Source: Cylicocyclus nassatus
Taxonomy: Eukaryota > Nematoda > Chromadorea > Rhabditida > Strongylidae
Direction: 5' to 3'
DNA length: 64,000 bases
NCBI GenBank assembly: GCA_958299035.1
Contig: CATQJL010000316.1
Span: forward strand, 16,345,676 to 16,409,675
The notes under the pieces: generated by a model
The model's database searches: none
Seen by the model: the letters and a program-made list of their open reading frames with translations, nothing else
Told to the model about the DNA's origin: nothing
Shown: one piece after another, positions 45,191-56,002 of the stretch
Layout: the number at the start of each line of letters is the position of its first letter
How positions within the stretch are numbered: position 1 is the first letter of the stretch
Translations under genes and position numbers: made by a program

Positions 45191-46718
45191 TACAGTTGCA
45201 AGCGGTGGAATTTGTCCAAAACTGCGGGATTGTCGGGATTCGCGGGATTCGCGACTTCACGGGATTTGCGAGATTCGCGGGATTTGCGGGATAAGCGGGA
45301 TTTAGCTATAACTTCTTTTGAAACAGATTTATTTGTAATCTGCGTGAAGATTTGGCTTCAGTCGCGAAAAATTGGGAGTTAGTTTTTATTTACCCTTATC
45401 ACTGATATAAGCATTTTATCATTTATCACTGATAATATCACATTTTTGGATCATTTTTGGCATATGGTAAGAAAAGTATTGTAGAAAACGCTGCGTGAAT
45501 TTTCTATCGCTCTTTCTCTCGTTATAAGTGATCTACAGGATCTTTTCCTAGTTCTATTGTTCGGTCAATTGGTAGATCCCTCGCTGCAGCAATCGATTCG
45601 ATTTCTCATCGGCAAATGCCATTGCTGCCAATTCTTACCTAAAATGGCATTTTTGCTTCAACTTGCTTCACGCCGAAGCTTGGGCTGAAATTGTGCACCT
45701 TTATGGAAGATGAACGTGGGAATCGACCGCATGAATTTCAGCCATTCTTATCTGTCGTTGTCATTGATGTCATCATTTTATCATTTATCACTGATGATAT
45801 CACAAAATTGGATCTTCTGACATACAGATAAAAATGTGCTGTAGAAAATGCAGTGCGAGTTTTATCGCTCTATCGCTTATAGAATGTGATCCAGGCTTTT
45901 TCGGTTCAAATGCGCATCCAGTGCAGTAAATAGATCCCTCACTACAGCAATCGATTAGATGCTATGCGCATGACACCGTCTCTTTGGAGAGGTTGCTCTT
46001 TCTTCAGAAAATTTCAACCGCTCTATAAATTGTGTAATGAACCGAGTCGTCTGTCAACAAGAGTTTCAACATGAGCTAAACACTTCTGTATTCTGCGTAT
46101 GGACATACAGATCCAGATCCTCGAAGGCGATCGGTCTAAGGTGCGAAACGGCACAAACGGCGTGCTCGAGCATCTTTTCACCAGAGTGCACACGCCCGCG
46201 AACGATGCGCGTACATGGGCGATTGCGTCCGTACCGAAGTTTTTATGAATCTCCTATGCTCTACTTTATTTCTTACAATAGCTCACAAAATGTGCAGATT
46301 TTCTTTGTTGGTCGTCATTTCGGAGGTTTTTGCGGAAGTCCGCAACGTTCTGGGAGTTTTGGACATCCCGGGATTTTCACGAAATCACGCGAATCGAGCA
46401 AACTACAATACCCACACTAATTATTCGACAGAAAACAAAAAAAACTGACGATCCGCGTTTTTTTTCGTTTTTTGTTCATAACTTTCTTCACGTTGCATAA
46501 AATAGGGAATTCGACGAAAGAATGATGTTCAGCTCGTCAAAATGAACCTTCTGATATACTGCACTCCCTTACTATCCCGTCTTCAATTTGCTCGATTTTT
46601 GTGTGAGGACGGGTTTTCGTAGTGGTGTAACTCAGCGAAGAACGCACAAGGAAGATACTCGTAAACATGATCCGGTAGAGCTGTTTTCCGTAGATTATCA
46701 TGCGCTAGCGATTAGCGG

Positions 46719-46743
46719 AAGCAGTGGTATCAACGCAGAGTAC
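46719..46743 (+). other. SMART primer, site 4 (internal)
   Basis: Exact 25-base match. In the other copies (24085-24110 and 47930-47955, complement) the same place reads AAGATACCTTTTCCACAGAG. The primer has replaced about 20 genomic bases. Confidence 0.95.
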
Positions 46744-49284
46744 TAGAAAGATAGGTCGATGAATTTTGGAAAAATTTATGCTTTCAAATTTTAGCTACTG
46801 TAATTATACAGCAAGGCGCTAATTTGCAAAGCAGGTGTGTTTTTCGTGATCAGCAGGCCAAATAACCTCTACGCGCAAGTGTTCCGACGAATTCGGGCCC
46901 TTTGCTTTTTTTCTCGTTTTGGGCTCTGAAGTTTGCCGACGAGTTTTGGCCAAAATATTGATGATCATGGATTGGCCGGAAACTTCGCCCACAGGGGTTT
47001 TCGAACTCGCTGATTACGAAAACAGTGCTCTTTGCGCAGTAAGTTATTTTTAGCAGAGTTTATACCGAGTGAGCTGTCTCGAAACCAGGCAAGATCCTAC
47101 ATTTGCCTGCTCTTTTCGCGTATTTGTTGAACAACTCACCTAGTTGTTTCTAATGCTAAACATCAACAGAAGCCGTGCTATTGACCCATGGTTATTGTAG
47201 GCCTCCATCTGTAAGAACTGCCCAGTTACGAGCTCACGAAATCACGTTCTCGTGAATTATGCACAAAATTTGAAGATCGCCCACTTTGTCCAAATATGGT
47301 CCTGGTTGAATGTATAACACGCTATTTGCAAGTATGATGTTTACTCCGCTCAAGAACTTGTACTGTAAAGGGCAGATAATTGACATATACAATATTTGAA
47401 TTTCAGAAGATATTCATGAGAACGTGATTTCGTGAGCTCGTAACTGGGCAGTTCTTACAGATGGAGGCCTACAATAACCATGGGTCAATAGCACGGCTTC
47501 TGTTGATGTTTAGCTTTAGAAACAACTAGGTGAGTTGTTCAACAAATACGCGAAAAGAGCAGGCAAATGTAGGATCTTGCCTGGTTTCGAGACAGCTCAC
47601 TCGGTATAACTCTGCTAAAAATAACTTACTGCGCAAAGAGCACTGTTTTCGTAATCAGCGAGTTCGAAAACCCCTGTGGGCGAAGTTTCCGGCCAATCCA
47701 TGATCATCAATATTTTGGCCAAAACCCGTCGGCAAACTTCAGAGCCCAAAACGAGAAAAAAAGCAAAGGCCCGAATTCGTCGGAACACTTGCGCGTAGAG
47801 GTTATTTGGCCTGCTGATCACGAAAAACACACCTGCTTTGCAAATTAGCGCCTTGCTGTATAATTACAGTAGCTAAAATTTGAAAGCATAAATTTTTCCA
47901 AAATTCATCGACCTATCTTTCTCTGTGGAAAAGGTATCTTCCGCTAATCGCTAGCGCATGATAATCTACGGAAACAGCTCTACCGGATCATGTTTACGAG
48001 TATCTTCCTTGTGCGTTCTTCGCTGAGTTACACCACTACGAAAACCCGTCCTCACACAAAAATCGAGCAAATTGAAGACGGGATAGTAAGGGAGTGCAGT
48101 ATATCAGAAGGTTCATTTTGACGAGCTGAACATCATTCTTTCGTCGAATTCCTATTTTATGCAACGTGAAGAAAGTTATGAACAAAAAACGAAAAAAAAC
48201 GCGGATCGTCAGTTTTTTTGTTTTCTGTCGAATAATTAGTGTGGGTATTGTAGTTTGCTCGATTCGCGTGATTTCGTGAAAATCCCGGGATGTCCAAAAC
48301 TCCCAGAACGTTGCGGACTTCCGCAAAACCTCCGAAATGACGACAACAAAGAAAATCTGCACATTTTGTGAGCTATTGTAAGAAATAAAGTAGAGCATAG
48401 GAGATTCATAAAAAACTTCGGTACGGACGCAATCGCCCATGTACGCGCATCGTTTCGCGGGCGTGTGCACTCTGGTGAAAAGATGCTCGAGCACGCCGTT
48501 TGTGCCGTTTCGCACCTTAGACCGATCGCCTTCGTGGATCTGGATCTGTATGTCCATACGCAGAATACAGAAGTGTTTAGCTCATGTTGAAACTCTTGTT
48601 GACAGACGACTCGGTTCATTCACAATTTATAGAGCGGTGAAATTTTCTGAAGAAAGAGCAACCTCTCCAAAGAGACGGTGTCATGCGCATAGCATCTAAT
48701 CGATTGCTGTAGTGAGGGATCTATTTACTGCACTGGATGCGCATTTGAACCGAAAAAGCCTGGATCACATACTATAAGCGATAGAGCGATAAAACTCGCA
48801 CTGCATTTTCTACAGCACATTTTTTTCTGTATGTCAGAAGATCCAATTTTGTGATATCATCAGTGATAAATGATAAAATGATGACATCAATGACAACGAC
48901 AGATAAGAATGGCTGAAATTCATGCGGTCGATTCCCACGTTCATCTTCCATAAAGGTGCACAATTTCAGCCCAAGCTTCGGCGTGAAGCAAGTTGAAGCA
49001 AAAATGCCATTTTAGGTAAGAATTGGCAGCAATGGCATTTGCCGATGAGAAATCGATCGATTGCTGCAGCGAGGGATCTACCAATTGACCGAACAATAGA
49101 ACTAGGAAATCCTGTAGATCACTTATAACGAGAGAAAGAGCGATAGAAATTCACGCAGCGTTTTCTACAATACTTTTCTTACCATATGCCAAAAATGATC
49201 CAAAAATGTGATATTATCAGTGATAAATGATAAAATGCTTATATCAGTGATAAGGGTAAATAAAAACTCCCAATTTTTCGCGAT

Positions 49285-49451
49285 AGTTTTCGACAATGAG
49301 AACTTCGTACCAGAACTCCTATACGCGATTTACACTGTGATAGATGTTCACAAAAGCCTTAACATAGAAAACAACAAAGTATCATTGTATGTCTACCCCG
49401 TCACCATGAATTACGGACACACTGTATATCAAACGATTCGTCTCATCAAGC
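49285..49451 (+). other. Arm-specific 167-bp segment with open frame
   Basis: Present only in the right foldback arm. In frame it reads NENFVPELLYAIYTVIDVHK and YVYPVTMNYGHTVYQTIRL, compositionally protein-like. The 3' part (GATTCGTCTCATCAARCTGAAGCC) also occurs at 63045-63068, so the segment is probably ancestral and was deleted from the left arm. Function unknown. Confidence 0.3.
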
Positions 49452-49647
49452 TGAAGCCAAATCTTCACGCAGATTACAAATAAATCTGTTTCAAAAGAAG
49501 TTATAGCTAAATCCCGCTTATCCCGCAAATCCCGCGAATCTCGCAAATCCCTTGAAGTCGCGAATCCCGCGAATCCCGCGAATCCCGACAATCCCGCGAA
49601 TCCCGACAATTCCGCAGTTTTGGACAAATTCCACCGCTGCAACTGTA

Positions 49648-50074
49648 GACGGCAGTTTTCTGCGTTCCTCCTATCCTTAACTCCACGAACGAGGGAGGGT
49701 CCAGCTTGCGACAGATTCCAGAAAAGGAATGTGGAAATATAAAGGCGCTCAGTGATGACAAGGAGAAGACAGTAGCCATTATATATCATCGAGGGATTTG
49801 CTATGGGTCTTGCGGCGGAGCGAATATTCTTCAACTTTGAGCTAGGCGGCTAAAAATGGCACAGGGACGTATGTGTGCATGCTGATTACAAAAACATTGA
49901 ATATGAAAATTATCGATTACCTATTGGCTACCTTTACCGATTTCTGAATTTCCAAAACTTTCCATTGCCAAAAAAAAATCTAAGATTTGCAATAACAAGA
50001 CCGAGAGGTATGATTTCTATAAATTTCTGTTTAGAATATTCTGAATTGATTGAAGTATGTAGTCCGAGCGCTCT
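49648..50074. other. Spacer between inner foldback and right satellite arm
   Basis: Unique here. GGCAGTTTTCTGCG at 49650, AT-rich after 49890 with ATTATCGATTACC. No gene recognised. Confidence 0.4.
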
Positions 50075-52260
50075 ATGGAAAGTTATGATCGAGCAAACAA
50101 TACAATAAAAACGACGAAGCTGATTATTTTGTGGCATTTCTTTCAATATATTAACTTGTTAACAAACAGAAACAACTTGGCTCATTAGAAAGAAAGCTAT
50201 AGAACTCATATCAGCCGTTTGCATTTCTATCTCTGGTTATTTTGCAAGACGTTTTACCAAAGAAGTGGCATTTGCTTTTCGCTCTTGTCAAATATAAGGG
50301 TTGTTTAAAACAAGTTCGCTCGACTAAAACAAAGAGAAGCCATGACTGTTTTTTTGGAATTGGTAGGTTTTTGTAAATTTTTTACTTTGCAAGGAACACG
50401 CGAGTACGGTTGCTAACTGTCCCGACTAACGGTTTAGTAAAAAAAATTTGCTTTCTTTTTGTAGACCACGCTTGTTCGTTTTTTTATTGACGACATGTAG
50501 TCGTACTGGAGGAGAAGCTCCGTTTTATAGAAAATTTTACTTTTTCGCAAAAATCCAGTTTTACGAGCTTGTACTCTGGAAGAACTCGCATTTTTGAAAA
50601 CTGCAATGAGCAATATAGGTTTGAAAGAAAAAAGCCTAGTGCTTTTGAAAAGTATCGCAAAGAACACAACTGTTTTAAAAGAAACTTTTATTCCTGGCAA
50701 AAGATCCTCTTGGAAGCATGTACTGTAAATAAACCCTACTTTTGCCCTTAAAAAAGTAGAGTGAGCAAGCCTTGGTTTCGCGAAAGGAATATGCCCCTAG
50801 CAGAAAAATGTTTTGGCGAAGAGTACCCTTATTTCTAAGACTTTTCCTTTGGAAGATCCACTTTCGAGAGCATGTGCTGTGAAAAACCCTATTTCTGTTT
50901 TTAAAAAGAAGAACAATGCGCAAGCTTGATTTTTTGGGGGAAATGTTTGAGGTCTTTCTGCATAATGATTGCTGCAGGAAAAACTTTGTTTTCGAAAAAA
51001 AAGTTCAGCGGCTAACGTTTATTTCTTGGGTTTCTTGACTTTGCAAAAACAATCTTAGGAGCATGTGCATAAAAAGGCTTCAGCTTTGACTTCGCGGTAC
51101 AAAAAAAACTCAACTTTTAGCGGAAAGATATGAAAGAATACCTTTTTTCATACAATCTACTTAGGACCCCAACATAAAAGCAATGAGCGAGCATTAGCTT
51201 TGCAGGACGAGAAGACTTAGGGGCATTAGGGGAAAAATCTTTTTACAAAGAACATCTCTGCTTCATAGGAAATTTCCACTCTAGCAAAAATTCATCTTCG
51301 AATCATGTACTCTGGGAAAACTCTATTTCCGCCCCTACAAAGACGAGCAGTGAGCGAGCCCTGGTCCCTCTGGAGAAACATTTAGGGTTTTTCGAAGAGG
51401 ATACTTTCGCAAAGATTGCCTCTCCTTCATATGAAAAAAAAACCTGAGTCGGCAGGAACACAAACCGACAAATAATGTCTAATTTTCACCCAAACTGAAA
51501 AAAGATTCTATTGTGGGAGCATGGTTCAAAGGCCGTGCTTTTGGCCTTAAAGCAAGCTTCGGCCTTGAAGGACGAATGAGCTTAGGGGCTTCTAGCAAAA
51601 AGGTAATTCAGAATACCTCTGTACCGTTAGAAATTTCTACAAAATTTGGCGAAAATTTTGACCATGGGTTGTGTAAAATAGTGGTTTAGTTTTGTCCTAA
51701 AAATGAGCATTGAGCCTCGGAGAGACGAATATTTTTTTGCAGAAAGAGATTTCGCGAGGATGCCTTTATTTTATAAGATACTCTCGCTTTACCTGAGAAA
51801 AATCCACTTCGGGAGCATGTGTTTAGAAAATTAACTACTTCCGCCCCTAGACAGAAAAGTGTGAGCGAGCTTTGGCTTTACAGAAAAAAAAACTTGGGGA
51901 CTTTTAGCAAGGAGATAAAGTTTCTACTTGAAAGATATATTCGCAAAGATTATTTTCGTTTTATAAAAAATTTCCACTTAATCTGGCGAAAATATTCTGT
52001 AAAATGTGTCAAAATCTTACCTCTGGCCTGAAACAAAAAGCAATAGGCATGCTTTGGCTTTTATAGATGAAAAAGTTCAGGAGTTTTAGCAAAAATATTT
52101 TCCCGCACAAAATATTTCTACTTCATTTTCATTTCACTTAAAGAAGAATCTTTTCTTAGAGCATGTTCTTTGAAAAAAAAACTTTACTGATAAGAGAAGA
52201 GCAGCAAGCGAGTCTTGACCTTGTGGTAGGGAGGAAGAACAGGAGTATTTGGGAGAAAGT
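50075..52260. repeat. Degenerate satellite, right arm of the ~10-kb palindrome
   Basis: Complement of 42211-44175 up to about 52025 at roughly 98-99% by eye, then continuing as further diverged units (52080-52260) whose mirror would lie inside the 41711-42210 gap. Unit landmarks: AGCATGTACTGT (50717), AGCATGTGCTGTG (50868), GCATGTGCAT (51061), TCATGTACTCTGG (51303), AGCATGTGTTTAG (51814), AGCATGTTCTTTG (52159). Confidence 0.8.
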
Positions 52261-53843
52261 TCCTTACGCAACCGTCCTAGTGCTTCAGCCTAAAAAAGTA
52301 ATTTGCAAGTAACCGAACAAACAAGATTGTAAATCACGTCAACAACGAAAAGAAGATCAAAAAAGTGGAAAATACGCGAAATGCTAAAATCCGCGTGGCG
52401 CACATTTATGCGAATGGAGCGCCCTTGTCATCCATTCACACTAAATTACAAAAGCTGTCCAAGGGCTTAGCAGGAAAATGGGACAACGCCCGCAACTGCA
52501 TTTATACCGGTAATACTACCGTCGACGGTAGAGCGCATTTATGCGAAGAATTTTAAAAAATTATGTGACGGTAAGCAGGGAGCAACTCCAGGTTGCTCCC
52601 AGGTTGCGCGGGAGCAACCTAAATTCGGAAAACTCTTACCGTTGCTTAAATTCACTTTTCTTTTACTCCCTGTAACCTAAGTGTCATATCGCTCCCCCGT
52701 CGTTGCAAACAAGCCTATTTTTGCTTTTTCTTCACGCAAAATTCGTTTTTGAACTCCCGCGCGCTGGAAGAGTGACCTTTGGAGCGCAATTGTTGCTGAC
52801 GCTAATGTGCATGAGGCACACCAACGCTAGGGAAAGCTAGAGGAGCGGGATACGCTTCCAGTCAGATTGTTTGCTATTGTGATGGTGATAAACAATTTTA
52901 TATGCTTAATCAGCAGAGGTGACGGGGGAGGGAGGGGGGGGATAACCACTTTTTTTGAGAGGCTTTAGTTTTTTTTGGATTTTCCAAATAGAACAAGCTT
53001 GTAAATACTTAAGAAGTGAAAAAAAACTTGAGCAAGATCTTGTCGGCGTGGCAGACGGAAGGACCTCCTCCTAAAACATTGTTATTGCTCTTTTGGGTAG
53101 AAAAACTTCCACCGCCACTCGTGCACGTACAGTTTAGGTCACTCCAAGGTCTATCAAGTGTTTTTGCTATTTTGCGAGGACAAAAAATCGCGCGAACTAC
53201 GAGAAACTAAGAAATGGTCGAGTGTACAATATTGCTTCCTCAATTTAATAGCTGAGTCACTAGCGTTCAAACATCTGCAGAAGTTGTGCAGTGTGTTATC
53301 CACGCCCTTTGTTAAAGTTCAGTTTTCTCCATGTTTCTAACTTTGTAAAACCAGCAAAATCTATGTAAAGCTATAATGCTCAGTGAGTAAAATTATATCA
53401 ATCTCAAATTTTCCAGTAGGGTCAGAATTTTATTAATGACTTTTGTGATGGTCTCGATTTTTGATGTTTCGGGTAAAATAGCTTCTCAACTGTTATCACG
53501 ATCTCTATCTGTTCAAAAAATGTTGTCTTCAGAAAACTGTATGATTTACCTACAGCTCATCTCGGTCGTTATGGAAGAAAACCCGGAAACTCAAAAAATA
53601 CGAGAACTCAAGCGATAAGTTTTGCAAGACTTTTCGAAAACACGGCAAGCCGTGAAACCTGTTCTGGCACTTTGAAAAGCGCACATCATTTTCATATCAA
53701 GTCTTTCAAACTTTCTCACTTTGAAGGATATGATTTACCTTCATAAACATCCTACGAACGCAAGACAGTGATACAGCACTCTCCCTTTATCACATACCAC
53801 GCCACGACGATAACTCTCTGGGCATTATACCGTCATTTAGTGT
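52261..53843. other. Unassigned; one strong hairpin and a G-rich tract
   Basis: AGGTTGCTCCCAGGTTGC... pairs with GGGAGCAACCT (52580-52622). GCATTTATGCG occurs at 52403 and 52536. GGGGGAGGGAGGGGGGG at 52924. Small frames (52365-52556, 53436-53618) have no recognised motif. Confidence 0.35.
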
Positions 53844-54588
53844 TTAGGTGGAAAATGAAACTATTGCAAGATCGTGATCTCCGTCAAGTTTCCAAACATG
53901 CTGACTTTGTGAAACTCTTTTAAAACATTCTTGTACACTCTCTATTGCAAGAAAGGTTGCATGAGCATCTCTTTCAGTAGAAAAACTTTTTCGGGGCTCT
54001 GCTCCGGATTTCGGAAAACGACTTCGCCTTTGCTTTCTTGGCCCAAAAACGATATCCAGCCTTTAAAAGCGCCACCCCCGCCGTGCCCTGTGTCGTGATT
54101 TGGCGTTCTTACAAAGTCGAACGAGTCGATGTACGCAAGAGCTGCTGGAAACAACCGTCGATGATTAAAGAGTCCGAAGCTCAAATTCAGCCGAGACTTC
54201 ACATAGTAAGGTTATTTGACCCTTTGAACGCGAATATCATATTCATTTGTTGAATCAACGCCTTTTTCCTTGTTTAGGGTGAGACCCCATATCGTACACC
54301 TACAGTAATCTTACAAAAAGCCCTCATCACGGAATTTTACTATCATTTTCGTGATCAGCATGTCGGATAACACCCCTGTGTCAAGTTTCAGCCAAATCCG
54401 TCAAACTTTGAATTTTTCCCCTTCATACCATGCACCTACCGTAACCCCCCCCCCCTGCAACGTCAGAATTTGGTAGGGCAGCAGCTGCGCTTATAGCTTA
54501 CGTAATCAACACAGTGGCAAAATTTGAGTGCACCATGTTGTGTGAGAGGGAAGTTATGAGAAGTTGCAAAACTTAGTGTTCAACCTCA
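53844..54588. mobile_element. TTAGG-type MITE, diverged
   Basis: Right end GAAGTTGCAAAACTTAGTGTTCAACCTCA|TA is clear; left end TTAGGTGGAAAATGAAAC is weak. The interior aligns with 11220-11605 (GGTGAGACCCCATATCG, CGTGATCAGCATGTC, CTGCAACGTCAGAATTTGG). It abuts, and interrupts, the coding remnant at 54592-55003. Confidence 0.6.
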
Positions 54589-54591
54589 TAT

Positions 54592-55003
54592 TATCAAACT
54601 GCGTGAGCGTTTATCTGTTTCTTTTGCATTCCATATGTCAGCATTAACCTCTTCTGCGAGGACGGATAGCATTTGAGCTACAACTGGGTTGCGAGGACGG
54701 CTAGCATTTGAGCTACAACTGGGTTCCTGTTGATTTTAGCAATCAAAAAGATGAGTTCAGCAGCTGACATTCTGCTCAGATCTTCTTTCACAATGCTAGG
54801 AAGCATTTGGCTTTCTTCAACACTTACTTCACGATGATCTTCATTGGTATTAATTACTTCTTCTTCACACATTCTTGGCAGCCTTAATTTCACTGCAGGC
54901 GCTTTCTTCTTGGTTCGAGTACCAATCGGCATTTCGAGTATAGACGTGGAGGGTGAATTAACGGCAGCACCACTCAAAGTCGAGTCGAATGAAGGAATCA
55001 TCG
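54592..55003 (-). pseudogene. Coding remnant, possibly LINE ORF1
   Basis: The minus-strand frame reads MIPSFDSTLSGAAVNSPST, then RLPRMCEEEVINTNEDHREV, SRMSAAELIFLIAKINRNPV and VVAQMLAVLA. A 35-bp tandem duplication (54656-54725) shifts it to a stop. In the frame after the duplication it continues EEVNADIWNAKETDKRSRSL. That ending resembles the 'KRSRSLVI' start of nematode LINE ORF1 domains, a weak inference. The 3' end is cut by the MITE at 54588 and the 5' end fuses to the Helitron-like copy at 55002. Confidence 0.45.
54656..54725. repeat. 35-bp tandem duplication
   Basis: GCGAGGACGGATAGCATTTG... and GCGAGGACGGCTAGCATTTG... differ at one base. 35 is not a multiple of three, so it breaks the minus-strand frame. 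Confidence 0.95.
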
Positions 55004-55624
55004 AAATTCGTAGAGCGTTTTTCAGCCAGTGTCCTGAGCCCAAATTTTGCACGGCGTATGCTACCAGCATGAAAGTCCACTATGCAAAAGCACAAGCGGA
55101 TACGTTGAGTGGCCTCATCCCTTAAAAATTGCGTTTCAAATGGATCCACTTGACTTCTGTTTAACAAAATTCTGCATGTAGCAGCACTTTTTGCATAGTC
55201 ATGAGTGCGTTTGATATAATGTGCAAGCCATGGACTTTAGCTCAAAAAAGTGAACAAAAGTTTTTACTTTACGAAGGTGGCAAAAGAATTGTTTGCGTAA
55301 GCTTTAATTTGCCAAGAGTTCACACAATCATTTGTGAAAATTTTTGCACAGAGGTGTGGCCCACGGTGATCACTGTCCTCAAGGCGACTACCAAGCCATG
55401 AAAAGTCCAAAAACTTGTGAATCTTTATTCTTTTGGGAGAAGTTCCATCCACGGGAAATTACCGATCTCACATAAATAAGTTTTGAAAATGAGTAGTTGT
55501 TTACGAACCATTCATAATAGTCTGCATAGCGCGGTAAGTTTCAATATCATTATTCCTGGAATGAGTAAGGCCTACAGATAGTGAGACCAGTGCGAGCCTC
55601 TGCGAAGCAGAGGTGATGCACTGG
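55002..55624 (+). mobile_element. Helitron/Helentron-like element, copy 5, 5' truncated
   Basis: Ends at the intact hairpin CCAGTGCG-AG-CCTCTGC-GAA-GCAGAGG-TGA-TGCACTGG (55587-55624). At 55002 homology to the family stops at CGAAATTCGTAGAGCG and the coding remnant begins. The TC start and GT tract are missing. Confidence 0.6.
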
Positions 55625-55704
55625 TACATTGTAATATCGCAGTTTTCTCTTTCGGCACGAATTATGCACATGTATGAAGTTTGATTAGAGATCGGGAATG
55701 ATTA

Positions 55705-55800
55705 GCATAGGTGCGATGGGGTGAGCCGGGTAATCTCCAAGGTGAAAATAAAGGGCGTCTAAAAAATGTTGACGTCGACGGGAGGGAGGGGGCAGGATCG
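55705..55800. mobile_element. hAT-like end fragment
   Basis: CATAGGTGCGATGGGGTGAGCCGGG resembles the left end of the hAT-type element at 18900 (CAGAGGTGCGATAGGTGGAGCCGGG), followed by AGGTGAAAATAAAGG and a G-rich run. No right end found. Confidence 0.4.
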
Positions 55801-56002
55801 AAAAAATTGCCACGCCGACCTGGGGGATGTATAATAAATAATGTAAATTATAAAATCCAGTTTTTTTCAATATTGCATTTATGAATTTTTTACCTAATTA
55901 GTAGAATGTTTACAAGTAATTGTTTTCGATTTATACAGATTTTATTTTATTTTCAATAGGTTATGCATAATTCCTGCACCAAAACATTAATCCCAAATGG
56001 GA

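Larger units (their letters stand above)
45191..49647. mobile_element. 4.4-kb foldback element (inner palindrome)
   Basis: TACAGTTGCAAGCGGTGGAA at 45191 mirrors TTCCACCGCTGCAACTGTA at 49647. Arms are about 2 kb and nearly identical around a loop at about 47240-47430, bounded by CACGTTCTCGTGAAT and ATTCATGAGAACGTG. AATCCCGCG repeats sit near each tip. The right arm has 167 bp (49285-49451) missing from the left. No transposase is recognised, and clean TSDs are not visible. Confidence 0.8.

Noticed and set aside
49382..49834. 150-codon minus frame with 'SRDLRDSRDLRDKRDL' repeats
   Set aside because: The repeat peptide comes from AATCCCGCG tip repeats of the foldback element, not from a selected protein.
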